This document shows positions 34,230 through 42,772 of a stretch of 64,000 bases of DNA, piece after piece; position 1 is the first letter of the stretch; every line of letters starts with the position of its first letter. The notes beneath the pieces are model-generated. The model was not told the origin of the DNA, did not search any database, and saw only the letters and a list, made by a program, of their open reading frames with translations. This DNA comes from an uncultured Mitsuokella sp. (GTDB taxonomy: Bacteria > Bacillota > Negativicutes > Selenomonadales > Selenomonadaceae), in assembly GCA_945873115.1 (NCBI GenBank), contig CAMCBT010000002.1, positions 1 through 64,000 on the forward strand. Reading direction: 5' to 3'. The position numbers and the translations under genes are program-made.

Positions 34230-36941
34230 TACAATGCTCGTCATGAAATCGTACTCATCCTCTGCCAGATCGATATGGAGGGTGTCGCGAAATAGTGCGC
34301 CAGCCTCCTTGAGGGCTATGAGCTTTCTTTCATCGATTTCCTCCCGGCTTCCCTGGAAGTCCAGGGGGGTATGAAGGACGGCCCTTTCCAGGGCGCAGCC
34401 AGCATGGACGATGAGGCGGACTCGCTGGGATGTCGTGTAGGTGCTCGCAAGCTTTTTTTCCACCTGGCTGCAGAAGCGCAGGAGGAGCGGCAGCACCTTC
34501 TCCGGATTGAGATAGGTGAGAAAGGCCCGTAGCGACTCGTCACAGAGATCCTTTAGTACGCTGCCAGTCTTTTTCTCCGGCACATGGACTTCTCCCGTCA
34601 GGATGGCGAGGAGCGCTGCCTCGCCATCGCCTCCGATGAAGTCCTCCAGAGAGATGAAGGGGATGGGGGCCTCTGGCTTTTTGAGGCCTACGGCGGCAAG
34701 GATGGGGCGGGTGGCCTCGATTTCATGAATGCATTCCTCAAGATTTTCTATGCCGATGGGGATGACGGGGATATCGAGGGTAGCGGCCCGGAGGGTGTTT
34801 TCCACCAGGGACTTGAGCTTTTCCGCAGCCCCCTGGCCTGTCGTGCAGATGGTGACGATGACGCCGGATTTCTCCTGTACGGCGAGTGCCGCATTCTCAT
34901 AGCCGCGGAAGCCCCGGAGAGACTCGTATATGCCGGAGAGGTCGAGGCCTGCGATTTCCGTCTTGCGCATGGCCTCGAGAATGAGTGGCGTGGACACCAT
35001 GTCGATGGTCTTCGCCTCGATATGGAGCCGCTCCTCGAGAGCTGGCCCCAGGCCGAGAAGGGAGCCCATGTCGGCGAGGATGAGCACGCCCTTCTGGCAG
35101 GGCACGCCCTTCAGGAGGGCCACGGCTTTCTCCAGGATATCATCGGGACTCGCATCGAGGGGCATGTCGATGGAGAGGAGGATTGTGTCCGTTCCGCTGA
35201 AGAGCTCCTCTGCTGTATCCACCATGCTGGTGGCGGCACTCTTTCCGTGGGCTGCCACGAGGATGACGATTTTGTCAGAGAGGTCGTCATCCTGGGAGGA
35301 CTCGATGAGGAGAGCGATGTACTCCATCTCTGCCTGGGGCACCTCGACGCGATACCGCGCCTTGATGCGGCGGGTGATTTCGGCGGCGATTTTCAGGTGC
35401 CGGGCGCTGGGAAGCGTCCCCTCGAGGCCGGGGTAGGGGATGGTTTCCTTTCCCTTCACTCGCTTCAAAAAGGCGGAAAGATGCAGGCCGAAGGCGTAGA
35501 AGAAGCGGTTGCGATAGCTGCGATTCAGCTCCTTCTGGACATAGAGGGTGATTTCATCCGCGAAGTCTACGAGGGGCGGGTCGAGAATCTTCAGCAGCCT
35601 CTCCCGGGTCGTCATCTCCACGGGATGTTGCTTGTCGTAGAGCGTCTTGATGTAGGCATTGACCTCTGCGGACACCGCATCCCGGATGTAAGGGGCACTG
35701 ATGCCCTCCTGCTGGAGGAGCTCCACCTTGTCCGATACGATCTGATAGAGGTTATAGGAGTCGTCATCGTCCGCAGCAGGGAGCGGCAGGCTGCCGTCCG
35801 GGAACAGCGTCAGGGACTTCGTGACAATACAGGAGAGATCCGCGAGAGCCTTCCTGTCGGCGGCCAGCTTCAAAAGCCCCGCCTTTGCGGCAGCTGGCAG
35901 CATGGAGAAGTCCACATCCATCCAGTCGGGATTGTCGATGGAGTTCAAGAAGGCCTGGGCGCAGGCCAGCTTGATGTTGGATTTCAGCTGACCCACATTG
36001 CCGCCCTCTATGCTGCCGAGCAGGGATTTTATGCTCTCGATATCGATGCGGATGGGCTTGTTCACACCCTGGGCCTCCTTCTGGAAGAGGAGCTTCATGA
36101 TATCGAGCTTTTCGTCGAGGGAGCGCTCCGAAAGGGGCGGGATGCGGATGATGTTCGGGATGCGGCGGACGAAGGTCTTCGTGAGGGCGGACTCCGGATC
36201 CTCCGTGGTGGCACCAATGATGAGGACCTGGGCGCTTCTCTCCCGCTTCGTCTCCCCGAGGCGGCCGTAGGTGCCCGTATCCATGAAGTAGAATATCATC
36301 TCCTGGCCCTCAGGCGGTAGCCGGTGGATTTCATCGAGGAAGAGCACACCACCATTCGCCGACTCCACGAGGCCCTCCTTTGCCAAGGCAGCTCCCGTAA
36401 AGGCGCCCTTGGCGTGGCCGAAGACATGGGAGAGGAGAAGCTGGGGGTTCGTGTAGTAGTCTGCGCAGTTGAAGGTGATGAAGGGGGCATCCTCTCGGAA
36501 GCGATGCATGGCCACTCCGTAGGTGAACATGAGGTGGGCAAAGAGCGTCTTTCCCACGCCGGTCTGGCCGACGATAAGGGTGTGGAGGCCGTTTGGCGGG
36601 TAGAGGACGCCCGCCTTTCCCTGCTCCACCTGATGGTGGAGGCTCCTGTCATAGCCGATGAGTGGGGAGAAGGGATCGGATTCCTCATGGGGGACTCGAT
36701 GAGAGTGAGGGGAGATGAGGCCGGGGGCCTCGTGATCCCCAGAGGGTTTGTCCTTTGCTAGAAGGTACCTTACCGGGCGGCCCTCCGTTTTTTCGAGGAG
36801 GCCGTCCCGAACGAGCTCATTTAAATCCTTTGAGGCATTGTTGCGAAGGATGGAAAGGGACGAGGCCACCTCCTGGGCTGTCAGGCCCGTCTCCTTCGCC
36901 GACTCCTCGATGAGGGAGAGAATGCGTTCTTTTCGTTTCAT
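34227..36941 (-). CDS. Sigma-54-dependent LevR-type transcription activator
   Basis: 904 residues; start 36941 (MKRKERILSLI) has AGGAGG 8 bases upstream. Order seen: winged-helix HTH (about 1-60), AAA+ domain with Walker A GQTGVGKT (about 135), GAFTGA sigma-54 contact loop in GHAKGAFTGAA (about 185) and LFLDEIHRLP; PRD1 (about 450-550, with FGLHLSAFLKRV); an EIIA-Man-like domain (about 560-690, with VAAHGKSAATSM carrying a candidate phospho-His); a IIB-like stretch with VTICTTGQGAAEKL; PRD2 to the C-terminus. LevR-type proteins sense PTS flux by phosphorylation and drive mannose-class PTS operons, matching its neighbour. Confidence 0.95.
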   Translation of the reverse strand: MKRKERILSLIEESAKETGLTAQEVASSLSILRNNASKDLNELVRDGLLEKTEGRPVRYLLAKDKPSGDHEAPGLISPHSHRVPHEESDPFSPLIGYDRSLHHQVEQGKAGVLYPPNGLHTLIVGQTGVGKTLFAHLMFTYGVAMHRFREDAPFITFNCADYYTNPQLLLSHVFGHAKGAFTGAALAKEGLVESANGGVLFLDEIHRLPPEGQEMIFYFMDTGTYGRLGETKRERSAQVLIIGATTEDPESALTKTFVRRIPNIIRIPPLSERSLDEKLDIMKLLFQKEAQGVNKPIRIDIESIKSLLGSIEGGNVGQLKSNIKLACAQAFLNSIDNPDWMDVDFSMLPAAAKAGLLKLAADRKALADLSCIVTKSLTLFPDGSLPLPAADDDDSYNLYQIVSDKVELLQQEGISAPYIRDAVSAEVNAYIKTLYDKQHPVEMTTRERLLKILDPPLVDFADEITLYVQKELNRSYRNRFFYAFGLHLSAFLKRVKGKETIPYPGLEGTLPSARHLKIAAEITRRIKARYRVEVPQAEMEYIALLIESSQDDDLSDKIVILVAAHGKSAATSMVDTAEELFSGTDTILLSIDMPLDASPDDILEKAVALLKGVPCQKGVLILADMGSLLGLGPALEERLHIEAKTIDMVSTPLILEAMRKTEIAGLDLSGIYESLRGFRGYENAALAVQEKSGVIVTICTTGQGAAEKLKSLVENTLRAATLDIPVIPIGIENLEECIHEIEATRPILAAVGLKKPEAPIPFISLEDFIGGDGEAALLAILTGEVHVPEKKTGSVLKDLCDESLRAFLTYLNPEKVLPLLLRFCSQVEKKLASTYTTSQRVRLIVHAGCALERAVLHTPLDFQGSREEIDERKLIALKEAGALFRDTLHIDLAEDEYDFMTSIV

Positions 36942-36975
36942 CCGGGAATCCTCCTGGCCTTCTGGGGACAAAGAA

Positions 36976-37000
36976 AGGCGTGTTGCTTGTCAACACGCCT
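36976..37000 (-). terminator. Terminator after the 90-residue gene
   Basis: AGGCGTGTTG (36976-36985) and CAACACGCCT (36991-37000) pair around 5 bases; on the minus strand TTTCTTTG follows. It insulates the regulator gene from the small gene upstream, although part of the transcript may read through. Confidence 0.75.
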
Positions 37001-37019
37001 CGCCCCGGGATAGGGCTGC

Positions 37020-37292
37020 TTAAATGATGTCGAGAGAAAGGATGGTGCCAAACTCCATAGAGGAGGAGGCATCGACGGGATTGCCCTCTAGGACAGCCGT
37101 GCGGGCGCCATCGAGAGCCTCGTCTGCGATATGGACGCGGCCCGCCTTGCACTCCTCCTCAATTTTTTCCCAAAGCGCCTTGCGCGCCTTCTTCGTATCC
37201 TGATACACCGTCTTGTTGTAGAAGATGTTCATGGATTCCTTGCTTTTCTCCTCGTCGCAGTTGAAGAAGAGATAGGCATGCTTTTCCTTCAT
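37020..37292 (-). CDS. Small soluble protein of unknown function
   Basis: 90 residues, not recognised. MKEKHAYLFFNCDEEKSKESMNIF-type start, a Lys/Glu-rich helix (KKARKALWEKIEEECKAG) and a C-terminal GTILSLDII. AAGGGGG lies 9 bases before the ATG, and an extended -10 (TGCTATAAT, 37389-37397 on the minus strand) lies upstream, which together support a real gene. No link to the PTS regulator can be shown. Confidence 0.65.
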   Translation of the reverse strand: MKEKHAYLFFNCDEEKSKESMNIFYNKTVYQDTKKARKALWEKIEEECKAGRVHIADEALDGARTAVLEGNPVDASSSMEFGTILSLDII

Positions 37293-37388
37293 CAGAGGTT
37301 CCCCCTTGAATGCCAGAGAGCCATATCGAGCTCTAGTTCCCTGGGACGTAATAGAATCAAAATGTGGCTAGGTAACACTACATGAAGC

Positions 37389-37397
37389 ATTATAGCA
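37389..37397 (-). promoter_or_regulatory. Extended -10 promoter of the 90-residue gene
   Basis: Minus-strand TGCTATAAT, about 95 bases before the start at 37292; the -35 region is poor, as allowed for extended -10 promoters. Confidence 0.5.
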
Positions 37398-37473
37398 TAC
37401 TATCGCAAAAGAGGAAAATAATAAAATCTTCGCTCTATTCAGCGGTTGTTGAGGATTAAAGCATTCTCGATAG

Positions 37474-37779
37474 TCCCGCTGGAATGCGGTGCTCGGCGTA
37501 GAGCAGGACATCAAGGGCGTTCCGGGCCTTTCCCTTTCTACGAATATGCGCTATACGGGCGATACCTATATCGATTCTGCAAATGCTTTCCGCGTATCGC
37601 CCTGGGTGACCTGGGATCTGGGGGCAAAGTATCGTTTCACGGCAGACAAGACTCCCATGACGCTGCGGTTCGATGTCTATAATCTCTTCAATCGCAACTA
37701 CTGGCGCGGACTTGACAACAATAGCATCTTTCTGGGAAAAGAGCGCACCTACGCAGTCACGCTCACCATGGACTTCTAA
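37474..37779 (+). pseudogene. Truncated TonB-dependent siderophore receptor (C-terminal 100 residues)
   Basis: The frame reads SRWNAVLGVEQDIKG, then LSLSTNMRYTGDTYIDSANA, LGAKYRF, RFDVYNLFNRNYW and ends TMDF, the last barrel strands and C-terminal Phe of a FhuA/FpvA-type receptor. A TAG at 37471 blocks the frame upstream, and nothing resembling the plug domain or the other 500-600 residues exists in the preceding 180 bases. It is a remnant left by deletion or rearrangement. It sits directly before iron ABC transporter genes, where an intact receptor would be expected. Confidence 0.85.
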
Positions 37780-37795
37780 GGGGGTATCATGCGAA

Positions 37796-38782
37796 TTGCA
37801 GGGCCAGCCCCTTCGGCTGGCGCTCCTGCTCCTCCTATGCTTTGCAGCCTTTTCCCTTTTCTATCTCTCCTCGGGCATCCGCCCGACGACGGTCGCAGAT
37901 GTATTTTCCTCCCTCTCGGGCGGGGGCACGCCCGATGCCCTCGTCATCGAAACCATCCGGGTACCGCGCCTCTTTGCGGCAATCCTTGCGGGCATGAGCT
38001 TTGCCGTCGCCGGCACACTCATGCAGGGAGTGACGAACAATCCGCTGGCGAGTCCCTCCATCCTCGGCATCAATGCGGGGGCGAGCTTCGGCCTGGCCCT
38101 TGCGATGGTGTTCTTCGAGGAGGGCTCTCTCCTTCTGACGATGGCGGCCTCATTTCTGGGGGCGGCCATTGCAACGGGGCTCGTCCTCATCCTTGTCGCC
38201 CTGCGGGGCGGCAAGGTGACGCCTGTCTACATCGCCCTTGCGGGCACGGCGGTGAGTGCCGTGTTTCTCGCCATCACGGAGGTGCTCGTCGTCATATTCG
38301 ATGTGGCGCAGGATTTGAGCTACTGGACGGCGGGCGGGCTCGGCGGCATCGGCATGGAGGAGGTCATTTCTGCCTTTCCCTGGATTGTCCTTGGGCTTCT
38401 CATCGCCGTGTCCATATCCCGCTCTGTGACGCTCCTCGCCTTTGGCGATGAGCTGGCGACGGGGCTCGGGGGGCGCATCGTGCGCATCCGGCTGCTGGCG
38501 GGGCTCTCCGTCCTCCTGCTGGCGGGATCAGCCGTCTCCGTTGCAGGCCCCGTGGGCTTTATCGGTCTCGTCGTGCCCCATATCGTGCGGCAGCTCGTGG
38601 GCATCGACTATCGGCGCATCATTCCCTTCTCCGCGCTCCTCGGGGCGCTCCTGACGGTCGTCGCGGATCTCTTTGCTCGCACGGCTGCCGCGCCATTCGA
38701 GGCACCGCTGGGGGCTGTCATGGCCCTCGTCGGAGTGCCGTTCTTTCTCTATCTTGCCAATCGGAAGGAGGCGGCCCATTGA
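37796..38782 (+). CDS. FecCD-family iron-siderophore ABC permease (first)
   Basis: 328 residues, about nine or ten helices. Seen: ETIRVPRLFAAILAGMSFAVAGTLMQGVTNNPLASPSILGINAGAS in pieces, the FecCD/BtuC signature, and late GPVGFIGLVVPHIVRQLVG, the region contacting the ATPase. No ATG exists in frame near the N-terminus; TTG 37796 (LQGQPLRLALLL) is the best start, with GGGGG 11 bases before. An out-of-frame ATG at 37789 has better spacing, so a small indel near the start is possible. Imports ferric siderophores or heme with the next genes. Confidence 0.85.
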   Translation: MQGQPLRLALLLLLCFAAFSLFYLSSGIRPTTVADVFSSLSGGGTPDALVIETIRVPRLFAAILAGMSFAVAGTLMQGVTNNPLASPSILGINAGASFGLALAMVFFEEGSLLLTMAASFLGAAIATGLVLILVALRGGKVTPVYIALAGTAVSAVFLAITEVLVVIFDVAQDLSYWTAGGLGGIGMEEVISAFPWIVLGLLIAVSISRSVTLLAFGDELATGLGGRIVRIRLLAGLSVLLLAGSAVSVAGPVGFIGLVVPHIVRQLVGIDYRRIIPFSALLGALLTVVADLFARTAAAPFEAPLGAVMALVGVPFFLYLANRKEAAH

Positions 38783-39801
38783 GCGCACAAAGACGCTTTT
38801 ACCTGCTGCTCGTCCTGCTCATCTGCGGGACGCTGGCCGCCTTCTTCTGGCATCTGACCACAGGCTTCCACTACTACACGCCGGGCCATATCCTCGCAGT
38901 GCTTCTGGGAGGCGGGACGGAGGAGGAGCGATTGGCGGTCTTTGACTTCCGCATGGTGCGCTCCCTGCTGGCTGTCCTCGTGGGCATGGGGCTCGCGCTT
39001 TCGGGTCTCATATTCCAGACGACCTCCAGAAATGAGCTGGCAAGCCCGGGGCTCCTGGGCGTCAATGCGGGGGCAGGACTCTTCGTCCTGGTGCTCCTGT
39101 TCTTCGTGCCGGAGAGCGACACTCTGGGGTTATGGGCCCAGCCTATGGCAGCCGTTCTGGGCGGTATCCTGGCGGCGGGGACGATCTATCGTATCACCTA
39201 CCGGAAGGGGCGCCAAACGAGTGCCTACATCCTCGTCCTCAATGGCATCGCCGTCTCGGCCGGCATCCATGCGCTCCAGATGCTCCTCATCGTCATGCTG
39301 GACCCGAATAAATTTCACTCCGTCAATGTGTGGCTCGTGGGAAGCATCTTCGGCAGCACCTGGGACTACGTCTCCGTGCTGGCACCAATCCTTTTCGTGT
39401 TTTTTCTGCTTTTCCTGGCGATGCACGAGACGCTGGATCTGCTCTCCTTTTCCGACGAGACGGCCATTGGCCTTGGCGTGGCATTGGAGAGGTCGCGGCT
39501 GCTGTTCCTGGCGGGGGCGACGGTGCTTGCGGCCGCGTGCGTCGCAGTGAGCGGGGCCATCGGCTTTATCGGCCTGATATGCCCCCATATCGCCCGCAGC
39601 CTCGTGGGGGCGTCCCACCGGCGGGTGCTGCCTGTGACGGCTCTCGTCGGTGCGCTCCTGCTGCTGCTCTCCGACGAGGTGGCGCGCATTATCATCGCCC
39701 CCGACGAGATGCTCGTTGGCCTTATCGTCGCACTCATCGGTGCGCCCTATTTCCTCTATCTCCTGGCGCGTGGCCGAAAGGAAGGTGCAAATGCAGCTTG
39801 A
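38779..39801 (+). CDS. FecCD-family iron-siderophore ABC permease (second)
   Basis: 340 residues, TTG start overlapping the stop of the first permease (TTGA). Seen: DFRMVRSLLAVLVGMGLALSG, TTSRNELASPGLLGVNAGAG and GAIGFIGLICPHIARSLVGASHRR. The two unequal permeases would form a heterodimeric channel, as in FecC/FecD. It overlaps the ATPase gene by 11 bases. Confidence 0.92.
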   Translation: MSAQRRFYLLLVLLICGTLAAFFWHLTTGFHYYTPGHILAVLLGGGTEEERLAVFDFRMVRSLLAVLVGMGLALSGLIFQTTSRNELASPGLLGVNAGAGLFVLVLLFFVPESDTLGLWAQPMAAVLGGILAAGTIYRITYRKGRQTSAYILVLNGIAVSAGIHALQMLLIVMLDPNKFHSVNVWLVGSIFGSTWDYVSVLAPILFVFFLLFLAMHETLDLLSFSDETAIGLGVALERSRLLFLAGATVLAAACVAVSGAIGFIGLICPHIARSLVGASHRRVLPVTALVGALLLLLSDEVARIIIAPDEMLVGLIVALIGAPYFLYLLARGRKEGANAA

Positions 39802-40585
39802 AACAAAGAATCTCGTAGCAGGCTACGACAGGGCCGTCATCATCGACGGCATGAATCTCACGATACCGGCGGGGAAGGTCACGGCCCTCATCGGCGCAAA
39901 CGGCTGCGGCAAATCGACACTTCTGAAGACAATCTGCCGCATCCAGCCGGCCCTCGGCGGCTCCGTCCTCCTGGATGGGGAGGACATCCACGCGGCAGAC
40001 AGCAGGGCACTCGCGAAAAAGCTTGCCATCCTGCCGCAGAATCCCACGGCACCTGCTGGCCTCACGGTGCGGGAGCTCGTGAGCTACGGCCGCTCGCCCC
40101 ATCGGGCCTGCCTCTTCGCCCGAACGACAAAGGAGGACGTGAGCCTAATCGACTGGGCACTTGCGGAGACGGGCATGGAAGAGTATGCGGATAGATCCAT
40201 TTCGGCACTCTCCGGCGGCTAGCGCCAGCGGGCCTGGATTGCCATGGCCATCGCCCAGGATACGGAGATCCTCTTCCTCGATGAGCCCACGAGCTTCCTC
40301 GACGTGTCCCATCAGATGGACATCCTCTCCCTCGTGCGCCACCTCAATGACGCCTATGGCAAGACCATCATCATGGTCATACATGAGCTCAATATGGCAG
40401 GGCGCTATGCCGATCATCTCATCGCCATGCGGGCAGGAGAGATACGGGCCGAGGGGGCGCCGGAGGAGACCTTTACCCGGGAGATGCTCCGGGAGGTCTT
40501 CGGCATCGATGCGGAAATCCTGCCGGATCCCCGTACTGGGCGCCCCACCTGTATTCCATACCGAAAGGAGCAGGCCCATGCGTAG
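39791..40585 (+). pseudogene. Iron-siderophore ABC ATPase interrupted by an amber codon
   Basis: The reading frame gives a full FecE/FhuC-type ATPase: Walker A GANGCGKST (about residue 36), Q-loop LPQNPTAPA, signature ISALSGG, then TAG at 40220-40222, then RQRAWIAMAIAQ, Walker B EILFLDEPTSFLD and switch His in MVIHELNM. The stop replaces Gln of LSGGQ, one C-to-T change from CAG. Everything after it remains open to 40585 and well conserved, so the mutation is recent, or is a sequencing error. As written, a 143-residue fragment lacking Walker B is made and transport should fail. Confidence 0.88.
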
Positions 40586-41654
40586 GCTCCTTCTGGCGGG
40601 GCTGGCACTCCTTCTCTGCCTCGTCCTCGCAGGCTGCGGCGTACCCCAGAAAAAGAGCACGGCGATTTTCCCTGCAGACGAAATCCGGGCCGATACGGAC
40701 GAGGCCATCGACGCGGAGCTCTGGGATCGCTTTGCGAAGACAAAGAAAAGCGTCCAGAAGCAGTTTTCCGAGGAAAACGGGGAGCGTGTCTTCACCCATA
40801 AGTATGGAAAGACCGTACTGCCGGAGCATCCAGAACGCATCGTCGTCATCGGCCTTGAGGATACGGCCGTCTCCCTGCACATGAAAATCGTCGGTGCCCA
40901 TATCGCCAAAACCTCCTACCTGTATCCGGAGCTCACGGCCATGGACATCGAGAACATCGGCATCAAGACGGAGACGAAGACGGTCAACCTGGAGCAGGTG
41001 CAAAGCCTCGCCCCGGACCTCATCCTCCTGCGGGATAGCTACGATGAAAGCACGTACCGCGCCCTCTCCCGCCTGGCACCCGTCGTGCCGCTGGACCTCC
41101 AGAAGGAGGAGGTGGCCGTGCTGGCCGCAGGCTATGCGACGGGCATGGGGAAGGAGGGGGAGGTGCGGCTCTGGGAATACTACGGCCGTGTCAAGGAGGC
41201 CCGTAAAATCCTGAAGGATCGCATCGGAAACGATACGGTGGCCTTCCTGCGGGTCCTGAAGAAGGACCTCCGCCTCTATCCCTACTCGGCAAACAACACG
41301 AACCGCTTTCTCTACGAGCTCCTGAATCTCCGGCCCGACCCCATGCAGGTGGCTCTCGATACGGATCCCTTCAACATGGCGCTCTCCATGGAGAAGCTGC
41401 CGGATCTGCGGGCGGACTACCTCATCCTATCCAGCGGCTACGGGGCGAACAGCACCAACAAGGCAGGCGCCGCCCAGAAGCGCTATGAGGAGCTTATGGG
41501 CGACCCCCTCTGGCACACGCTCCCCGCTGTGGAGGCAGGCCATGTGCTGCAGGTGGACTCCGTCATTTGGAATGCCCACGGCCTCATCGCCAAGGAGCTC
41601 GCCATAAAGGATCTCGTCGATCATCTAGGCGTACCCAGCGGGGTACAGGAATAA
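40578..41654 (+). CDS. Iron-siderophore ABC substrate-binding lipoprotein
   Basis: 358 residues. Lipoprotein signal LLLAGLALLL...LVLAGC (lipid Cys about 20). Mature protein: ERVFTHKYGKTVLPEHPERIVVIGLEDTAVSL, LAPDLILLRDSYDE and GHVLQVDSVIWNAHG, the bilobed FepB/BtuF-like fold. The N-terminal 60 residues after the Cys are unusually long and charged. It begins within the last codons of the ATPase frame. In a diderm it would deliver the ligand from the periplasm to the FecCD channel. Confidence 0.9.
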   Translation: MRRLLLAGLALLLCLVLAGCGVPQKKSTAIFPADEIRADTDEAIDAELWDRFAKTKKSVQKQFSEENGERVFTHKYGKTVLPEHPERIVVIGLEDTAVSLHMKIVGAHIAKTSYLYPELTAMDIENIGIKTETKTVNLEQVQSLAPDLILLRDSYDESTYRALSRLAPVVPLDLQKEEVAVLAAGYATGMGKEGEVRLWEYYGRVKEARKILKDRIGNDTVAFLRVLKKDLRLYPYSANNTNRFLYELLNLRPDPMQVALDTDPFNMALSMEKLPDLRADYLILSSGYGANSTNKAGAAQKRYEELMGDPLWHTLPAVEAGHVLQVDSVIWNAHGLIAKELAIKDLVDHLGVPSGVQE

Positions 41655-41673
41655 AGCTGCACGTACAAACGTC

Positions 41674-41707
41674 CTCTTGCGTGTCTTGGGCTCCGCCCTC
41701 GCAAGAG
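41674..41707. other. Hairpin between binding protein and exbB
   Basis: CTCTTGCG (41674-41681) and CGCAAGAG (41700-41707) pair, with GGGC/GCCC inside. No T-run, so an RNA stability or partial termination element is more likely than a full terminator. Confidence 0.5.
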
Positions 41708-41737
41708 AGCAGCCAATCATTGTAACAGAGGGAAAAC

Positions 41738-42361
41738 ATGGAACTTATCACAACAGGCATCGAATTCTTTCAGAAGGGCGGTCTCGTCATGTACGTGCTG
41801 CTCCTCTGCTCCATCTTCGTCGTGGCCATCGGCATCGAGCGGGCGATATACTTCACCCGCATGGACTCCGGCCGCTCCTTTGCCAGGGACTTCTACCTGG
41901 CTCTCTCCAATGGGGAGACGGAGCGGGCGGTCGGCATGACGGAGGGGGTCCGCGGAGCATTGGCCGATATCCTCTTTGCCGTCATGACGAAGAAACCCGC
42001 GGCGAAGAAGAATCCTTCCGTCTACATGGAGGTCCAGTCGGGCATCGCCCTGGCGAAGCTCAAGAACCGCCTCTACTACCTCTCGGTCATCGTCACCATG
42101 GCGCCGCTCCTCGGGCTGCTCGGCACCATCAGTGGCATGATTTCCTCCTTCTCCGTATTCAACCTCCAGAATGGGGAGCCGACGGCTATCACGGGCGGTG
42201 TCGGCGAGGCACTCATCGCCACGGCCATGGGCCTCTGCGTCGCCATCATCTCCCTGGCCGTCCACGCCTACTTCACCCAGCGCATCGAGAATATCGTCAC
42301 GGATATGGAGCAGTGCTTCTCCCTGGCAGAGGCATCTCTTAACGGGGAGGCGAGCGCATGA
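41738..42361 (+). CDS. exbB: MotA/TolQ/ExbB proton-channel protein
   Basis: 207 residues with three membrane helices: about 15-35, 107-130 and 150-172 (TMAPLLGLLGTISGMISSF and ALIATAMGLCVAIISLAVHAY). The conserved Thr in TAMGL and the Gly/Pro-rich second helix belong to the proton path. With ExbD it energises TonB by the proton gradient. The stop overlaps the exbD start (ATGA). Confidence 0.95.
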   Translation: MELITTGIEFFQKGGLVMYVLLLCSIFVVAIGIERAIYFTRMDSGRSFARDFYLALSNGETERAVGMTEGVRGALADILFAVMTKKPAAKKNPSVYMEVQSGIALAKLKNRLYYLSVIVTMAPLLGLLGTISGMISSFSVFNLQNGEPTAITGGVGEALIATAMGLCVAIISLAVHAYFTQRIENIVTDMEQCFSLAEASLNGEASA

Positions 42362-42768
42362 GGCTTCGTGATCGCAGGGCCTTCCAAAAGCCGGAGGTCA
42401 TGATCATCCCCATGATTGACATCATGTTCTTTCTGCTGGTCTTCTTCATGCTCAGCACCCTCTACATGGTGAACCTGAAGACGGTGGGTATCAATCTGCC
42501 GAAGGCGGCTACCGCCCAGACCCAGATGAGCGTCACCTACCTCGTCACCGTGAAAAAGGACGGGGGCCTCTACCTGGAGGACAAGCCCATCGCCCATGAC
42601 CAGCTCCTCGCCGCCGTCAAGGCGGAGAACATGAAGAACAATCGGTTCTCCATCGTCGTCCGGGCAGACGAAGGCATCGACTATGGAAATGTCATAAAGC
42701 TCCTGGACGATTTTCGGGAGGCGGGTATCACCCGCTTTGGCCTAGCGGCCGATGCCGGCGGGAGGTGA
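42358..42768 (+). CDS. exbD: ExbD/TolR biopolymer transport protein
   Basis: 136 residues. One N-terminal helix (about 22-42) containing MIPMIDIMFFLLVFFML, whose Asp in MID is the essential protonated residue, then a periplasmic domain (YLVTVKKDGGLYLEDK, VVRADEGIDYGNVI). Coupled to exbB by a 4-base overlap; tonB starts 5 bases after its stop. Confidence 0.95.
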   Translation: MRLRDRRAFQKPEVMIIPMIDIMFFLLVFFMLSTLYMVNLKTVGINLPKAATAQTQMSVTYLVTVKKDGGLYLEDKPIAHDQLLAAVKAENMKNNRFSIVVRADEGIDYGNVIKLLDDFREAGITRFGLAADAGGR

Positions 42769-42772
42769 GGAT

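Noticed and set aside
37789-38451. Frame starting at the well-spaced ATG before the first FecCD permease
   Set aside because: After the start it runs in the wrong frame through the permease and gives a His/Gly/Arg-rich product. Kept only as a hint of a possible indel.
40244-40585. Second half of the ABC ATPase as an independent gene
   Set aside because: It has no ribosome-binding site and begins mid-domain after the signature motif; it is better explained as the 3' part of one interrupted gene.
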